DNA of 64,000 nt from an uncultured Eubacteriales bacterium (GCA_902765395.1 CACWZP010000008.1:62001-126000), one strand, 5' to 3'. Shown: positions 24,438 through 33,637, counted from the stretch's first letter. The notes: a model not told the origin generated them from the sequence alone. Made by a program: numbers and translations.

Positions 24438-25508
24438 ATGAAGAAGACCGCATTGATCATGGCCGGCGGTCGGGGCGAGCGCTTCTGGCCCCAGAGCCGC
24501 ATGGACATGCCCAAGCAGTTCCTGTCGCTGACGGGCGACGGCAAGACAATGATCCAGTTGACGGTGGAGCGCATCCGCACACTGGTGGAGCTGGAGGACA
24601 TCTTCATCGCCACCAATGAGAATTACCGCGAGCTGGTGAAGGCCCAGCTGCCGGGGCTGCCGGAGGAGAACATCCTCTGCGAGCCCATCGGCCGCAACAC
24701 CGCGCCGTGCATCGGTTTGGGTGCAGAACACATATTCCGCCGCTGCGGCGACGCGCTGATGCTGGTGCTGCCCAGCGACCACCTCATCAAGTACAATTCC
24801 ATCTTCTGCCAGGCGCTGGAGGATGCCTGTGCCGTGGCGGAGCGGGGCGAGAACCTGGTCACGCTGGGCATCACGCCCAACAACCCGGACACCGGCTACG
24901 GCTACATCAAGTTCGACCCCTCCCAGACCCTGGATCGGGCCTTCAGGGTGGAGCGCTTCGTGGAAAAGCCGGACCTGGAGACTGCCAAGAGCTACCTTGC
25001 CTCCCACGAATACCTGTGGAACAGTGGCATGTTCATCTGGAGGACTTCCACGATCCTGGCCAACCTGAAGCGCTACCTGCCCGACATGTACGAGGGCCTG
25101 GAGCGCATCGGCGAGGCCATCGGCACGCCGGAGCAGGAGCCGGTGCTGGAGCGGGAGTTCCGCGCCTTCAAGTCCGTCTCCATCGACTATGGCGTGATGG
25201 AGAAGGCGGAGAACATCTACTGCCTGGCCGGCAACTTCGGCTGGGATGACGTGGGCTCCTGGCTGGCGGTGAGCCGCATCCGCAAGACCAACGAGTTCGG
25301 CAACGTGGTCAACGGCAACGTGGTGACCATCGACACCAAGCGCTCGATCATCCAGGGTGGCGACAAGCTGATCGCCACCGTGGGCCTGCGGGACATCATC
25401 ATCGTGGATACCGACGACGCTATCCTCATCTGCGATAAGGACAGCGCCGGCGACATCAAGAAGGTGCTGGAGAACCTGCGCATCTGCAACAAGTACCAAT
25501 ACCTGTAA
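24438..25508 (+). CDS. manC: Mannose-1-phosphate guanylyltransferase
   Basis: This 356-residue enzyme forms GDP-mannose from mannose-1-phosphate and GTP. Signatures are MAGGRGERFWPQSR (pyrophosphorylase loop), EPIGRNTAP, LPSDHLIKYN, FVEKPD and SIDYGVMEKA. It lacks the C-terminal phosphomannose isomerase domain found in the longer bifunctional enzymes (about 470 residues). It is the first step of the GDP-D-rhamnose branch with the next two genes. GGGGAAGAGG precedes the ATG. Confidence 0.95.
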   Translation: MKKTALIMAGGRGERFWPQSRMDMPKQFLSLTGDGKTMIQLTVERIRTLVELEDIFIATNENYRELVKAQLPGLPEENILCEPIGRNTAPCIGLGAEHIFRRCGDALMLVLPSDHLIKYNSIFCQALEDACAVAERGENLVTLGITPNNPDTGYGYIKFDPSQTLDRAFRVERFVEKPDLETAKSYLASHEYLWNSGMFIWRTSTILANLKRYLPDMYEGLERIGEAIGTPEQEPVLEREFRAFKSVSIDYGVMEKAENIYCLAGNFGWDDVGSWLAVSRIRKTNEFGNVVNGNVVTIDTKRSIIQGGDKLIATVGLRDIIIVDTDDAILICDKDSAGDIKKVLENLRICNKYQYL

Positions 25509-25541
25509 ACCCAATCAAAGGAAAGCAAAGGAGATAAAGAC

Positions 25542-26579
25542 ATGAAGAAGGCATTGATCACCGGCATCACTGGACAAGACGGCTCCTATCTGGCCGAGCT
25601 GCTGCTTGAGAAGGGCTACGAGGTACACGGCATCGTACGCCGCGCCTCCGTCTCCACCACCCGGCGCATTGACCACATCCTGGACAAGCTGGTCATCCAC
25701 GAGGGCGACCTGTCCGACTCCTCCAGCATCATCCGCATCGTGCTGCAGGTGAAGCCGGACGAGATCTACAACCTGGCGGCCCAGAGCCACGTGGGCGTCA
25801 GCTTTGAGGCCGCGGAGTACACCGGCGACGTGGACGCGCTGGGTGTGCTGCGCATCCTGGAGGCCGTGCACACCGCCGGCCTGGACAAGACCTGCCGCGT
25901 GTACCAGGCGTCCACCTCCGAGTTGTACGGCAAGGTTGAGGAATGCCCCCAGAGCGAGACAACCCCCTTCCATCCCTACAGTCCCTACGCCGTCGCGAAG
26001 CAGTACGGCTTCTGGATGATCAAGGAGTACCGCGAGGCCTACGGCATCTTCGCATGCAACGGCATCCTGTTTAACCACGAGTCCGAGCGCCGTGGTGACA
26101 ACTTCGTCACCCGCAAGATCACCCTGGCTGCCGGCCGCATCGCCTGCGGGCTCCAGGACCACTTGGAGCTGGGCAACTTGGATTCCCTGCGCGACTGGGG
26201 CTACGCCAAGGACTACGTCGAGTGCATGTGGCTGATTCTGCAGCAGGATGAGCCGGACGACTACGTCATCGCTACCGGCGTGCAGCACACCGTGCGCGAG
26301 TTCACCACCCTGGCCTTTGCCCACGACGGCATCGAGATCGAGTGGAAGGGCTCTGGCCTGGACGAGAAGGGCTACGACAAGAAGACCGGCAAGATGGTGG
26401 TCTGCGTCAATCCCCAGTGGTTCCGCCCGACCGACGTGGTGAACCTGTGGGGCAACCCGACCAAGGCCCGCACCAAGCTGGGCTGGAACCCGCAGAAGAC
26501 CAGCTATGAGCAGCTGTGCGCCATCATGGCCGAGCATGACCTGCAGCTGGCCCGCCGCGAGGCGAGGGACAAGGCATGA
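25542..26579 (+). CDS. gmd: GDP-mannose 4,6-dehydratase
   Basis: This 345-residue short-chain dehydratase converts GDP-D-mannose to GDP-4-keto-6-deoxy-D-mannose. It has the NADP loop [32 protein letters not shown], the Ser-Thr active site in QASTSELYG and the catalytic [21 protein letters not shown] is a Gmd hallmark. It lies 33 bp after manC and overlaps the next gene by 4 bp (ATGA). Confidence 0.97.
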   Translation: MKKALITGITGQDGSYLAELLLEKGYEVHGIVRRASVSTTRRIDHILDKLVIHEGDLSDSSSIIRIVLQVKPDEIYNLAAQSHVGVSFEAAEYTGDVDALGVLRILEAVHTAGLDKTCRVYQASTSELYGKVEECPQSETTPFHPYSPYAVAKQYGFWMIKEYREAYGIFACNGILFNHESERRGDNFVTRKITLAAGRIACGLQDHLELGNLDSLRDWGYAKDYVECMWLILQQDEPDDYVIATGVQHTVREFTTLAFAHDGIEIEWKGSGLDEKGYDKKTGKMVVCVNPQWFRPTDVVNLWGNPTKARTKLGWNPQKTSYEQLCAIMAEHDLQLARREARDKA

Positions 26580-27496
26580 AAGCACTGATTACCGGCAGCC
26601 TCGGGTTTGTCGGCAACTATCTGAGAAGAGAGCTGGAGGCGCATGGGTATGAGGTCGTCGGGCTGGACATCCGGCCCGGTGAGGCCACCCTGCAGGTGGA
26701 CCTGATGGACGCGACCCAGATCGCGGAAGTCGTCGTCCGGGAGAAGCCAGACGCCATCTTCCACCTTGCTGCCCAGGCGGACGTGGGCCGCTCCTGGAAG
26801 GCGCCGCAGCTGACCGTACAGCTGAATATCGTGGCCACCCTCAACCTGATGGAGGCCGTTCGCCAGCTGGATCCCCACGGGATCCGGATGGTCATCGTGG
26901 GCTCCTCCGACCAGTACGGCAGCCTTGGAGCCGCCGGCGCTCGGGTCAGCGAGGACATGGATATGAAGCCGCAGACTCCTTACGCCATCTCCAAGCGGGC
27001 CCAGGAAGAGTTGGCAAAGCTCTATGCCCGCAGTTACGACATGAACATCTGCCTGACCCGCTCCTTCAACCACGGCGGCGCCGGCCAGCGCACGGGCTTC
27101 ATGATCCCGGACTTCGCCTCCGGCATCGTGATGGTTGAGCGGGGCCAGGCGACGGAGCTGAAGGTGGGTAACCTGTCCTCCCGGCGGGACTTCACCCACG
27201 TGGAGGACGTGGTGCGCGCGTACCGGCTGATCGCCGAGAAGGGCGTGCCGGGTGAGGTATATAACGTGGGCTCCGGCGTGACCTACAGCGCCCAGGAGGT
27301 GCTGGACATGCTGCGCGGCCTGGCCCGGTGCGAGGTGCCCGTGGTCCAGGATCCAGCCCGGATGCGCCCCAGTGACACGCCGGTGATCTGCTGTGACCAC
27401 TCCAAGCTGACCCGGGACACTGGCTGGGAGCCGGCACTGGGCATGGAGCGGATCGTGGGGGATACCCTTGAATATTACAGGAGCTTGGGAGCATGA
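26576..27496 (+). CDS. rmd: GDP-6-deoxy-D-lyxo-4-hexulose reductase (GDP-D-rhamnose synthase)
   Basis: This 306-residue short-chain dehydrogenase has [22 protein letters not shown], the YAISK catalytic pair and [20 protein letters not shown]. This pattern and the late [17 protein letters not shown] segment resemble Rmd, which reduces the Gmd product to GDP-D-rhamnose. A GDP-fucose synthase would carry epimerase features not seen here. The 4-bp overlaps with gmd and with the permease gene tie D-rhamnose supply to the second exporter. Confidence 0.88.
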   Translation: MKALITGSLGFVGNYLRRELEAHGYEVVGLDIRPGEATLQVDLMDATQIAEVVVREKPDAIFHLAAQADVGRSWKAPQLTVQLNIVATLNLMEAVRQLDPHGIRMVIVGSSDQYGSLGAAGARVSEDMDMKPQTPYAISKRAQEELAKLYARSYDMNICLTRSFNHGGAGQRTGFMIPDFASGIVMVERGQATELKVGNLSSRRDFTHVEDVVRAYRLIAEKGVPGEVYNVGSGVTYSAQEVLDMLRGLARCEVPVVQDPARMRPSDTPVICCDHSKLTRDTGWEPALGMERIVGDTLEYYRSLGA

Positions 27497-28269
27497 TTGA
27501 ACAGATCAAAGAGATATATTGCTACCGGGAAATGATTTGGATGCTGGTGCGGCGTGACCTGCGTGGCCGCTATAAGGCGTCCGCCTTGGGCTTTTTGTGG
27601 ACCTTCCTCAACCCACTGCTGCAGCTGGGAGTGTACACTATCGTGTTCTCGATCATCATGCGCGCGGGCATCGAAAAGTACTACCTGTTCCTGTTCGTGG
27701 CACTGATTCCATGGATGTTCTTCGCCACGTCGATCCAGGGCGGCGCGACCTGCATCCTGACGCAAAAGGACATGGTCGCCAAGATCCATTTTCCTAGACA
27801 GGTGCTGCCCATCGCCCATGTGACCGCCAGCTTCGTGAATATGTTGTTGTGCTTCATTGTGGTGTTGCTCGTCTGCGCCTTCGGACTCGGGCTGGAACTG
27901 GTGCTGCTGCCGTTACTGATCCCCGTGATGCTGACGGAATATCTGCTGGCGCTGGGACTGTGTTTTGTCGTAGCCGGCGTCACCGTGTATTTCCGCGATC
28001 TTGAGCACATCACCGGCATCTTCGTAATGTTGTGGCAGTTCCTCACTCCGGTCATGTACTCGGTGGAACAAGTGCCGGAGCAGTTGAGGGATGTGTTCAT
28101 GCTCAACCCGATGACCCCGGTCATTAGCTGCTACCGCGACATTTTGTACTATCGGCAGGCGCCACAGATGAATAACCTGGTACTGTCCATAGGCTTTGGA
28201 TTGCTTTTCCTGGTTATTGGATGGTTCCTGTTCGACCATTTGCAGAAACATTTTGCGGAGGAACTCTGA
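27493..28269 (+). CDS. wzm: Polysaccharide ABC exporter permease (Wzm type), second system
   Basis: This 258-residue ABC-2 permease has about six membrane segments and the family N-terminus MIWMLVRRDLRGRYKASALGFLWTFLNPLLQLG; the C-terminal part shows LNPMTPVISCYRDILYY. It overlaps rmd by 4 bp and the ATPase by 1 bp, so the three should be made together. It differs clearly from the permease at 17122. It should export the D-rhamnose-containing glycan. Confidence 0.94.
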   Translation: MIEQIKEIYCYREMIWMLVRRDLRGRYKASALGFLWTFLNPLLQLGVYTIVFSIIMRAGIEKYYLFLFVALIPWMFFATSIQGGATCILTQKDMVAKIHFPRQVLPIAHVTASFVNMLLCFIVVLLVCAFGLGLELVLLPLLIPVMLTEYLLALGLCFVVAGVTVYFRDLEHITGIFVMLWQFLTPVMYSVEQVPEQLRDVFMLNPMTPVISCYRDILYYRQAPQMNNLVLSIGFGLLFLVIGWFLFDHLQKHFAEEL

Positions 28270-29585
28270 TGAGCGAATTTATACCGGTACGCGAAAAGAA
28301 GGATGACGGTGTTGCGATCCGCGTGGAAAACATCACCAAGCGATTCAAGGTTTATTTGGACAAGGGCGTCTACCTGAAGGAGCGAGTGCTGTTCAAGAAC
28401 CGCAACCGCTATGAGGAGCGCAATGTGCTGCGCGGAATCAGTTTCGAAGTGAAGAAAGGTGAGGCCATCGGCCTGATTGGCGAAAACGGTTGCGGCAAAA
28501 GCACGACGCTGAAGTTGCTCTCCCGCATTATGTATCCCGATTCAGGAAAAATCGAGATTAACGGACGCGTCTCGGCGTTGATTGAACTGGGCGCAGGCTT
28601 CCACCCGGACATGAGCGGCCGCGAAAATATCTATACCAACGCTGCTATCTTTGGTTTGAGTAAGGGCGAGATCGACCGGCGTTTACAGACGATCATCGAC
28701 TTTTCAGAGTTGGGCGATTACATCGACAATCCTGTGCGCACCTATTCCTCGGGCATGTACATGCGTTTGGCTTTCTCGGTGGCCATCAATGTGGACGCGG
28801 ATGTGCTGTTGATTGACGAGATACTTGCCGTGGGCGACATGGCCTTTCAGGCCAAGTGTTTTAACAAGCTGAGGGAGATCAAGAACAGAGGTACGACGAT
28901 CGTGATCGTGTCCCACTCCCTGGCCCAGATTGAACAGATCTGTGAGCGTAGCTACTGGATCAGCGAGGGCAAGATTCGCGAACAGGGCGCGCCAAGGGAC
29001 GTGCATCCGCTGTACATGGATTATATGTCCCACAAGGGGCAGGGCATCGACGGAGGCGCGAAAACTGACGTGTCGGCGGAAACCCTGGCTCCGGCATCGG
29101 CTGAAGCGATGGAGCAGCCCGCGCCTGAGACGCCAGTTGAACCGGTCCAGCCGGAGGCCAAGAAACGCTGGGGCAGCGGCGAGGCTACAATGCAGAGCGT
29201 GCAGGTGCTGGACAGGGACGGAAATGAGAGGACCAACTTCGCTCCGAACGAGCCCATTACTGTGCGAATCGCCTACACTGCCCAACGGATGCTACCGGAT
29301 TCGGTGGTGGGTATCGCTATTTATAAATCCGACCAAACGTTTATGTACGGTACCAATTCGTTGATAGACACGTCGCAGCCTGTCAAGCTGCAGCGCCAGG
29401 GAACCATCGATTTGGTGATCGACAGCCTCCCGGTCGCTAATGGCTGCTACACTATCGACCTGGCGCTGCATCGACCGGACGGCTTCAACTTCGATTTCTG
29501 GCGGGAGATTTGCACGATCAACATCGCAGGCAAGGTCAACCCGCCGGGGTTGATCTATCTGCCTCACCTCTGGGAATTCCACTGA
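28269..29585 (+). CDS. wzt: Polysaccharide ABC exporter ATPase with C-terminal glycan-binding domain (Wzt type)
   Basis: The 438-residue protein starts at the ATG overlapping the permease stop (TGATG). The NBD (1-245) has GENGCGKST, IELGAGFHPDMSGRENIY, RTYSSGMYMRLAFS and VLLIDEILAVGD. An Ala/Pro/Glu-rich linker (about 258-292) leads to a beta-sandwich domain (about 294-438) starting RWGSGEATMQSVQVLDRDG. That is the Wzt C-terminal domain pattern, which in E. coli O8/O9a systems binds the capped end of the polymer. The next gene encodes a candidate cap enzyme. The sequence thus predicts an export system that checks chain termination. Confidence 0.93.
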   Translation: MSEFIPVREKKDDGVAIRVENITKRFKVYLDKGVYLKERVLFKNRNRYEERNVLRGISFEVKKGEAIGLIGENGCGKSTTLKLLSRIMYPDSGKIEINGRVSALIELGAGFHPDMSGRENIYTNAAIFGLSKGEIDRRLQTIIDFSELGDYIDNPVRTYSSGMYMRLAFSVAINVDADVLLIDEILAVGDMAFQAKCFNKLREIKNRGTTIVIVSHSLAQIEQICERSYWISEGKIREQGAPRDVHPLYMDYMSHKGQGIDGGAKTDVSAETLAPASAEAMEQPAPETPVEPVQPEAKKRWGSGEATMQSVQVLDRDGNERTNFAPNEPITVRIAYTAQRMLPDSVVGIAIYKSDQTFMYGTNSLIDTSQPVKLQRQGTIDLVIDSLPVANGCYTIDLALHRPDGFNFDFWREICTINIAGKVNPPGLIYLPHLWEFH

Positions 29586-29634
29586 GGCGAGACCGAAAAG
29601 GACAAGAGCCGGATAAGGAAGTGGATCAACGAGA

Positions 29635-31029
29635 ATGAGCCGTCTAACTAAGATCCCTGTGCTTGGGCGCCTGCTGCGAGTTGCGAGTTCCGTATTCAGG
29701 GGGCCGGAGCGCTTTGACGCGCTGTTTGCCGAGAACGACCTGCTCAAACGGAAACTGGAGCAGGAGCAGGCGCGGTCGCAGCAGTGGGAGCAGACCCTCA
29801 CCATCCACGGAGCAGAGCTTCAGCGACAGATGCAGGCAATAGAATTGGAGCGGACACGCGTGCGGGTGCACAGCCGTCTGCTGGAGGCTATGGAAGCCAG
29901 AATGCGGGGGTGGATGGGTAGTGCAGAGGAGCATGTGTTGCGTACGGACCGCCGCTTGGATTCGGCCGAGGAGCGAATGCGGCACACCGACAAGCGGCTG
30001 GATTCGGCCGAGGATTCGGCCGAGGAGCGAATGCTACACACGGATCGCCGCTTGGATTCGGCCGAGGAGCGAATGCGGCACACCGACAAGCGGCTGGATT
30101 CGGCCGAGGGACGCATGGCCCAACACGATATACAGTTTAAGATGATATTCGACGGTGAGCCGAGCTTCATGAACGTTGTGTTGACGCGGCTGTATACGGA
30201 TCACGAGGTGCTGGAAACGCTCAACCGTCAGCTGAGCAGCCATCCTACCGTCTGGGGCGACCCTGCACGGCTGCACATCGCAGATTCTGCTGCAGTGTAT
30301 ACCTGCCTGTTCAATACCAATTCCGGCACTATTACTGTGGGCGAGTATACCTTTGCTGGCTCGCGGGTCAGCCTGCTGGCAGGTAGCCATGACCAGCATT
30401 TGAAAGGCTTTTTGCGCCGGGATGCCGAAATCACAGAGGGTTGCGATATCGTCGTCGGCAACGGCGTTTGGCTAGCCTCGAACTGCGTACTGCTGGGTCC
30501 CTGTGAGGTGGGAGATAACGCTGTCATCGCTGCTGGTGCGGTAGTGACACCGGGAACGAGGGTCCCTGCTAATGCCATCTATGGCGGCGTGCCGGCCCGA
30601 AAGATTGGGGAGTTGGAGTTCGAAACACCACAGGATGCCGACAACCCGTTCGTTATAAAGGCGCTGGAGCGTGCACACGGTCTGCTGTTCATTGAAGGCT
30701 GGACGGAGAAGCAGCTGTTTCCCGACACCGACAAGGTCGGACACTGGCTTTGTGATAAGACGGGTAGCATACTATTAGAGCGCGGCGGGATGAGGCTGCG
30801 CTGTCGGCTGAACGGTGCCGAGGCAGCGGAGCTGCTGGTCGTTGGACCGGAGGGAGAATGCCGCATCACCCTGCGACAGGGAGAGGAAACGGCGCTGGAG
30901 CTTTGCATGGGGAGCGAGACCCCAGAATACGTGACTTTCCGCTTGGAGAACGGTGCCGGTCACTTGTTTGTGATGTGCGCGACGGATTCGGATAAAGGTA
31001 TAATGAATGGAGGAAGCCGGAATGAGTAA
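29635..31029 (+). CDS. Coiled-coil / left-handed beta-helix acyltransferase with internal 14-residue repeats
   Basis: This 464-residue three-part protein begins with a long coiled coil (about 25-165). The coil holds four 14-residue units: RRLDSAEERMRHTD at 106 and 138, KRLDSAE variants at 120 and 152, one with an extra DSAE. A left-handed beta-helix acyltransferase follows (about 212-322), with SGTITVGEYTFAGSRVSLLAGSH, then GVWLASNCVLLGPCEVGDNAVIAAGAVVTPG and the VPANAIYGGVPARKIG end. It probably O-acetylates sugar. The last 130 residues are beta-rich and may bind glycan. It sits just after the Wzt with a glycan-binding domain. By analogy with WbdD, whose coiled coil sets O-antigen length, I infer a chain-terminating, length-setting role. 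Confidence 0.8.
   Translation: MSRLTKIPVLGRLLRVASSVFRGPERFDALFAENDLLKRKLEQEQARSQQWEQTLTIHGAELQRQMQAIELERTRVRVHSRLLEAMEARMRGWMGSAEEHVLRTDRRLDSAEERMRHTDKRLDSAEDSAEERMLHTDRRLDSAEERMRHTDKRLDSAEGRMAQHDIQFKMIFDGEPSFMNVVLTRLYTDHEVLETLNRQLSSHPTVWGDPARLHIADSAAVYTCLFNTNSGTITVGEYTFAGSRVSLLAGSHDQHLKGFLRRDAEITEGCDIVVGNGVWLASNCVLLGPCEVGDNAVIAAGAVVTPGTRVPANAIYGGVPARKIGELEFETPQDADNPFVIKALERAHGLLFIEGWTEKQLFPDTDKVGHWLCDKTGSILLERGGMRLRCRLNGAEAAELLVVGPEGECRITLRQGEETALELCMGSETPEYVTFRLENGAGHLFVMCATDSDKGIMNGGSRNE
29950..30109 (+). repeat. In-frame tandem repeat inside the coiled-coil acyltransferase gene
   Basis: Two identical 64-bp copies lie at 29950-30013 and 30046-30109 (96-bp period, 32 residues). Within the first period a 12-bp unit GATTCGGCCGAG is tandemly duplicated (30001-30012 and 30013-30024). 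All units are multiples of three, so gain or loss keeps the frame and changes coil length. Confidence 0.92.
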
Positions 31030-31462
31030 TCCCATGGAAGTGAGCGTGGACGTCAGCAAGATCATGGCGGACATCAAGCGGGAGATCAAGGAAAAGGGTC
31101 TGTACGACGAGCTGCCTGCCTTTGAGCAGGTGACGATCCTGAACAACCAGGAGATCAATGCACTGGACGCTACGGGCCTGCGCAATAGGATCCAGGGCGC
31201 CAAGGCCAACACGGCGGTACCTGCGGATTATCCCGTCGAAGGCAACGCCCTCAAGCGGCTATTCAAGAAGGCTTCCCAGAAGTTCACCCGCTGCACAATC
31301 GGCCCCATGTCCATCCGCCTGACGGACAATCACGCCGCCATCCTCGACTGTTTGGAGTATGCATGCAACGTCATCGAGCAGCAGCAGGCCCAGATCGCCG
31401 AGCAGAACCAGAAGATCGCGAAGATCTATGCAGCGCTTGATCGGGGAGAGGATGCGGAATGA
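31022..31462 (+). CDS. Small protein with C-terminal coiled coil
   Basis: I do not recognise the family. The 146-residue protein starts at the ATG with GGAGGAAG upstream, overlapping the end of the acyltransferase gene by 8 bp. The N-terminal part (VDVSKIMADIKREIKEKGLYDEL) and middle are charged and helical. The segment around SQKFTRCTIGPMSIRLTDNHAAI is conserved-looking, and the end (NVIEQQQAQIAEQNQKIAKIYAAL) is a short coiled coil. The overlap and the shared coiled-coil character suggest that it partners the acyltransferase. Confidence 0.75.
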   Translation: MSNPMEVSVDVSKIMADIKREIKEKGLYDELPAFEQVTILNNQEINALDATGLRNRIQGAKANTAVPADYPVEGNALKRLFKKASQKFTRCTIGPMSIRLTDNHAAILDCLEYACNVIEQQQAQIAEQNQKIAKIYAALDRGEDAE

Positions 31463-32514
31463 GGATTGTTCAGGTTCTACCGACTTTGAGCCGGGGAGAC
31501 GCAGTGGGAAACAACTGCCGCGCGATCGACGGTATCCTGCGGGAAGAGGGTTGCGACACCCAGATATACGCCGGCATCATTGACCAGGGCGTGCCAGACG
31601 GTGTCGCGAAGCTCTTTTCCGAAATGGGTAGGCTGGAGAAAGACGACATCCTACTCTATCATTTGGCAATCGCCTTCGATCACGATATGCGCAATGTGGG
31701 TGGCCACACCATCTTTCAGTACCACAACGTAACGCCACCACACTTTTTTGATCGATACAGTCCGTTTATTGCCAACGCTTGCCGGTCCGGACTGGAAGAG
31801 GTAAGGTCCTACCGGGACGCTCCAGAGATGTGCTGGGCGGATTCAGATTTCAATAAAAACGACCTAATCGAGATGGGCTACACCTGTCCGATTCACACGA
31901 TCCCGATCCTGGTGCCCTTTGAGGATTATGAGAAGCCGGCCGACCTGGAGGTCATCAAACGGTATGATGACGACTATGTTAACTTCATTTTCGTGGGTCG
32001 AGTGGTGCCAAACAAGGCGCATGAAGATGTCATCCGGACCTTTGCATGGTACCAGAAGCACATCAACCGCAGGTGTCGACTGTTTTTGGTAGGTAATGCC
32101 AGCCTCGAAAGCTATGTAAACCACCTCAAGCGCTACATCAAGACACTCGGGGTGAAGAATGTGATCTTTCCCGGCCACATCAGTTTCAACGCAATCCTCG
32201 CATTCTATCGGGTCGCAGACATTTTCCTGTGCATGAGCCAGCACGAGGGATTCTGCGTACCGCTGTTGGAAGCGATGTACTTCCACATCCCCATCATTGC
32301 TAGAGATACAACGGCGATTCCCTATACCCTGGGCGGTGCAGGCGCGCTGGTTGAGGACAACGATCCGATCAAGGCTGCTCTGATGGCCGACCGGATCGTT
32401 AATGACAAGGCGCTGCGCGATGCGATCGTGGCTGGACAGGACAGAAGACTGGCTGATTTCGCACACGACAAGATCAAGGAGCAGATTCTGCGGGAGCTTC
32501 GCGCGTTCATATAA
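31459..32514 (+). CDS. GT4-type glycosyltransferase, 'GDAVGNN' paralogue A
   Basis: This 351-residue GT-B enzyme begins MRIVQVLPTLSRGDAVGNNCRAIDGIL and overlaps the upstream gene by 4 bp (ATGA). It has FQYHNVTPPHFFDRY, IFVGRVVPNKAHEDVIRTF and the donor-site motif CMSQHEGFCVPLLEAM. Its sequence is very similar to the next gene over its full length, with the same length of 351. They look like a recent tandem duplication with some divergence of acceptor residues. Family and context point to a mannosyl- or D-rhamnosyltransferase; this is inferred. Confidence 0.92.
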   Translation: MRIVQVLPTLSRGDAVGNNCRAIDGILREEGCDTQIYAGIIDQGVPDGVAKLFSEMGRLEKDDILLYHLAIAFDHDMRNVGGHTIFQYHNVTPPHFFDRYSPFIANACRSGLEEVRSYRDAPEMCWADSDFNKNDLIEMGYTCPIHTIPILVPFEDYEKPADLEVIKRYDDDYVNFIFVGRVVPNKAHEDVIRTFAWYQKHINRRCRLFLVGNASLESYVNHLKRYIKTLGVKNVIFPGHISFNAILAFYRVADIFLCMSQHEGFCVPLLEAMYFHIPIIARDTTAIPYTLGGAGALVEDNDPIKAALMADRIVNDKALRDAIVAGQDRRLADFAHDKIKEQILRELRAFI

Positions 32515-32581
32515 GCGCGCCTTCATGGCAGGACGGAGCCGGAAGCTGGGACGAAGCAATGCACAAGGAGTTGAAAGCCAT

Positions 32582-33637
32582 ATGCGGATCGCACAACTGG
32601 TGCCAACGCTATTGATGGGCGACGCGGTGGGTAACAATTGCCTCGCTATCGATCGTATCCTACGAGAAGCCGGGTACGATGCTTCGCTGTACGCGGAGAA
32701 CATCGATGCACGCTTGCCTGAAGGCGCTGCCGCCCATCTGTCCACTATGGGTAGGTTGGGGGACAACGACATACTGCTGTATCAGCAGGTGACGACCTTT
32801 GACCATGACATTAGGAGCTTCGGAGGCCAGCGAGTCTTCCAGTACCACAATGTGACACCACCGACCTTCTACTCCGATTACGATCGGAAGGTGGCCGAAT
32901 CCTGTGCTAAGTCTCTCGAACAGATGCGCACCTTGCGGGACCTGCCAGGCCTGTGCTGGGTGGATTCAGATTTCAACCGACGGGATCTGATAGACGCAGG
33001 CTATGCATGTAGCATCCACACGATCCCCATCCTGGTGCCCTTTTCGGACTACGACCAGCCCGCAGATGCGCAGATCATGGAGCGGTATGATGACGACTAC
33101 GTCAACTTCATTTTTGTGGGCCGAGTGGTGCCGAACAAAGCCCATGAGGACGTCATCCGTACCTTCGCATGGTACCAGAGGAATATCAATGCCAAATGTC
33201 GCCTGTTCCTAGTGGGCAACGCTGATTTCCAGCCCTATGTGGGCCGGCTCATGCGTTATATCCGCAAGCTGGGGGTCGAGAACGTGATTTTTCCCGGACA
33301 CATAAGCTTCAGCGCGGTGCTGGCCTACTACCGCGTTGCAGATATCTTTTTGTGTATGAGTAGACACGAGGGCTTCTGCGTGCCGCTACTGGAGGCGATG
33401 CACTTCCATATCCCGGTGTTGGCGTTGGCTGCCACGGCCGTGCCCTCCACGCTGGGCGGGGCGGGTGTGCTGCTGGAGGACAACAATCCCATCGCCGCCG
33501 CCCTGATAGTGGACCGCGTCGTCAGGGACGAGACTCTGCGCAAGCGGATTGTCGCTGGACAGGACGAGCGGCTCGAGTACTTCTCTATGGAAAACATTAA
33601 GCGGATGATCTTGGACGACATCCGTATGCTTTCCTGA
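32582..33637 (+). CDS. GT4-type glycosyltransferase, 'GDAVGNN' paralogue B
   Basis: This 351-residue paralogue of the preceding gene begins MRIAQLVPTLLMGDAVGNNCLAIDRIL and shares FQYHNVTPPTFYSDY, the whole NFIFVGRVVPNKAHEDVIRTF block and CMSRHEGFCVPLLEAM. The start is the ATG 9 bp after CAAGGAG; the open frame upstream is not similar to the paralogue and is not used. Two such enzymes could add alternating linkages to a D-rhamnan or mannan backbone. Confidence 0.92.
   Translation: MRIAQLVPTLLMGDAVGNNCLAIDRILREAGYDASLYAENIDARLPEGAAAHLSTMGRLGDNDILLYQQVTTFDHDIRSFGGQRVFQYHNVTPPTFYSDYDRKVAESCAKSLEQMRTLRDLPGLCWVDSDFNRRDLIDAGYACSIHTIPILVPFSDYDQPADAQIMERYDDDYVNFIFVGRVVPNKAHEDVIRTFAWYQRNINAKCRLFLVGNADFQPYVGRLMRYIRKLGVENVIFPGHISFSAVLAYYRVADIFLCMSRHEGFCVPLLEAMHFHIPVLALAATAVPSTLGGAGVLLEDNNPIAAALIVDRVVRDETLRKRIVAGQDERLEYFSMENIKRMILDDIRMLS

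Noticed and set aside
29950-30109. CRISPR-like array, because of repeated units
   Set aside because: The repeats are in frame within a coding sequence, make a heptad-like coiled coil, have no unique spacers of constant length, and no cas genes are in the window.
32402-32581. A 60-residue N-terminal extension of the second tandem GT4
   Set aside because: The extension overlaps the end of the upstream gene, has no match in the paralogue and lacks a ribosome site. The ATG at 32582 has a good one.
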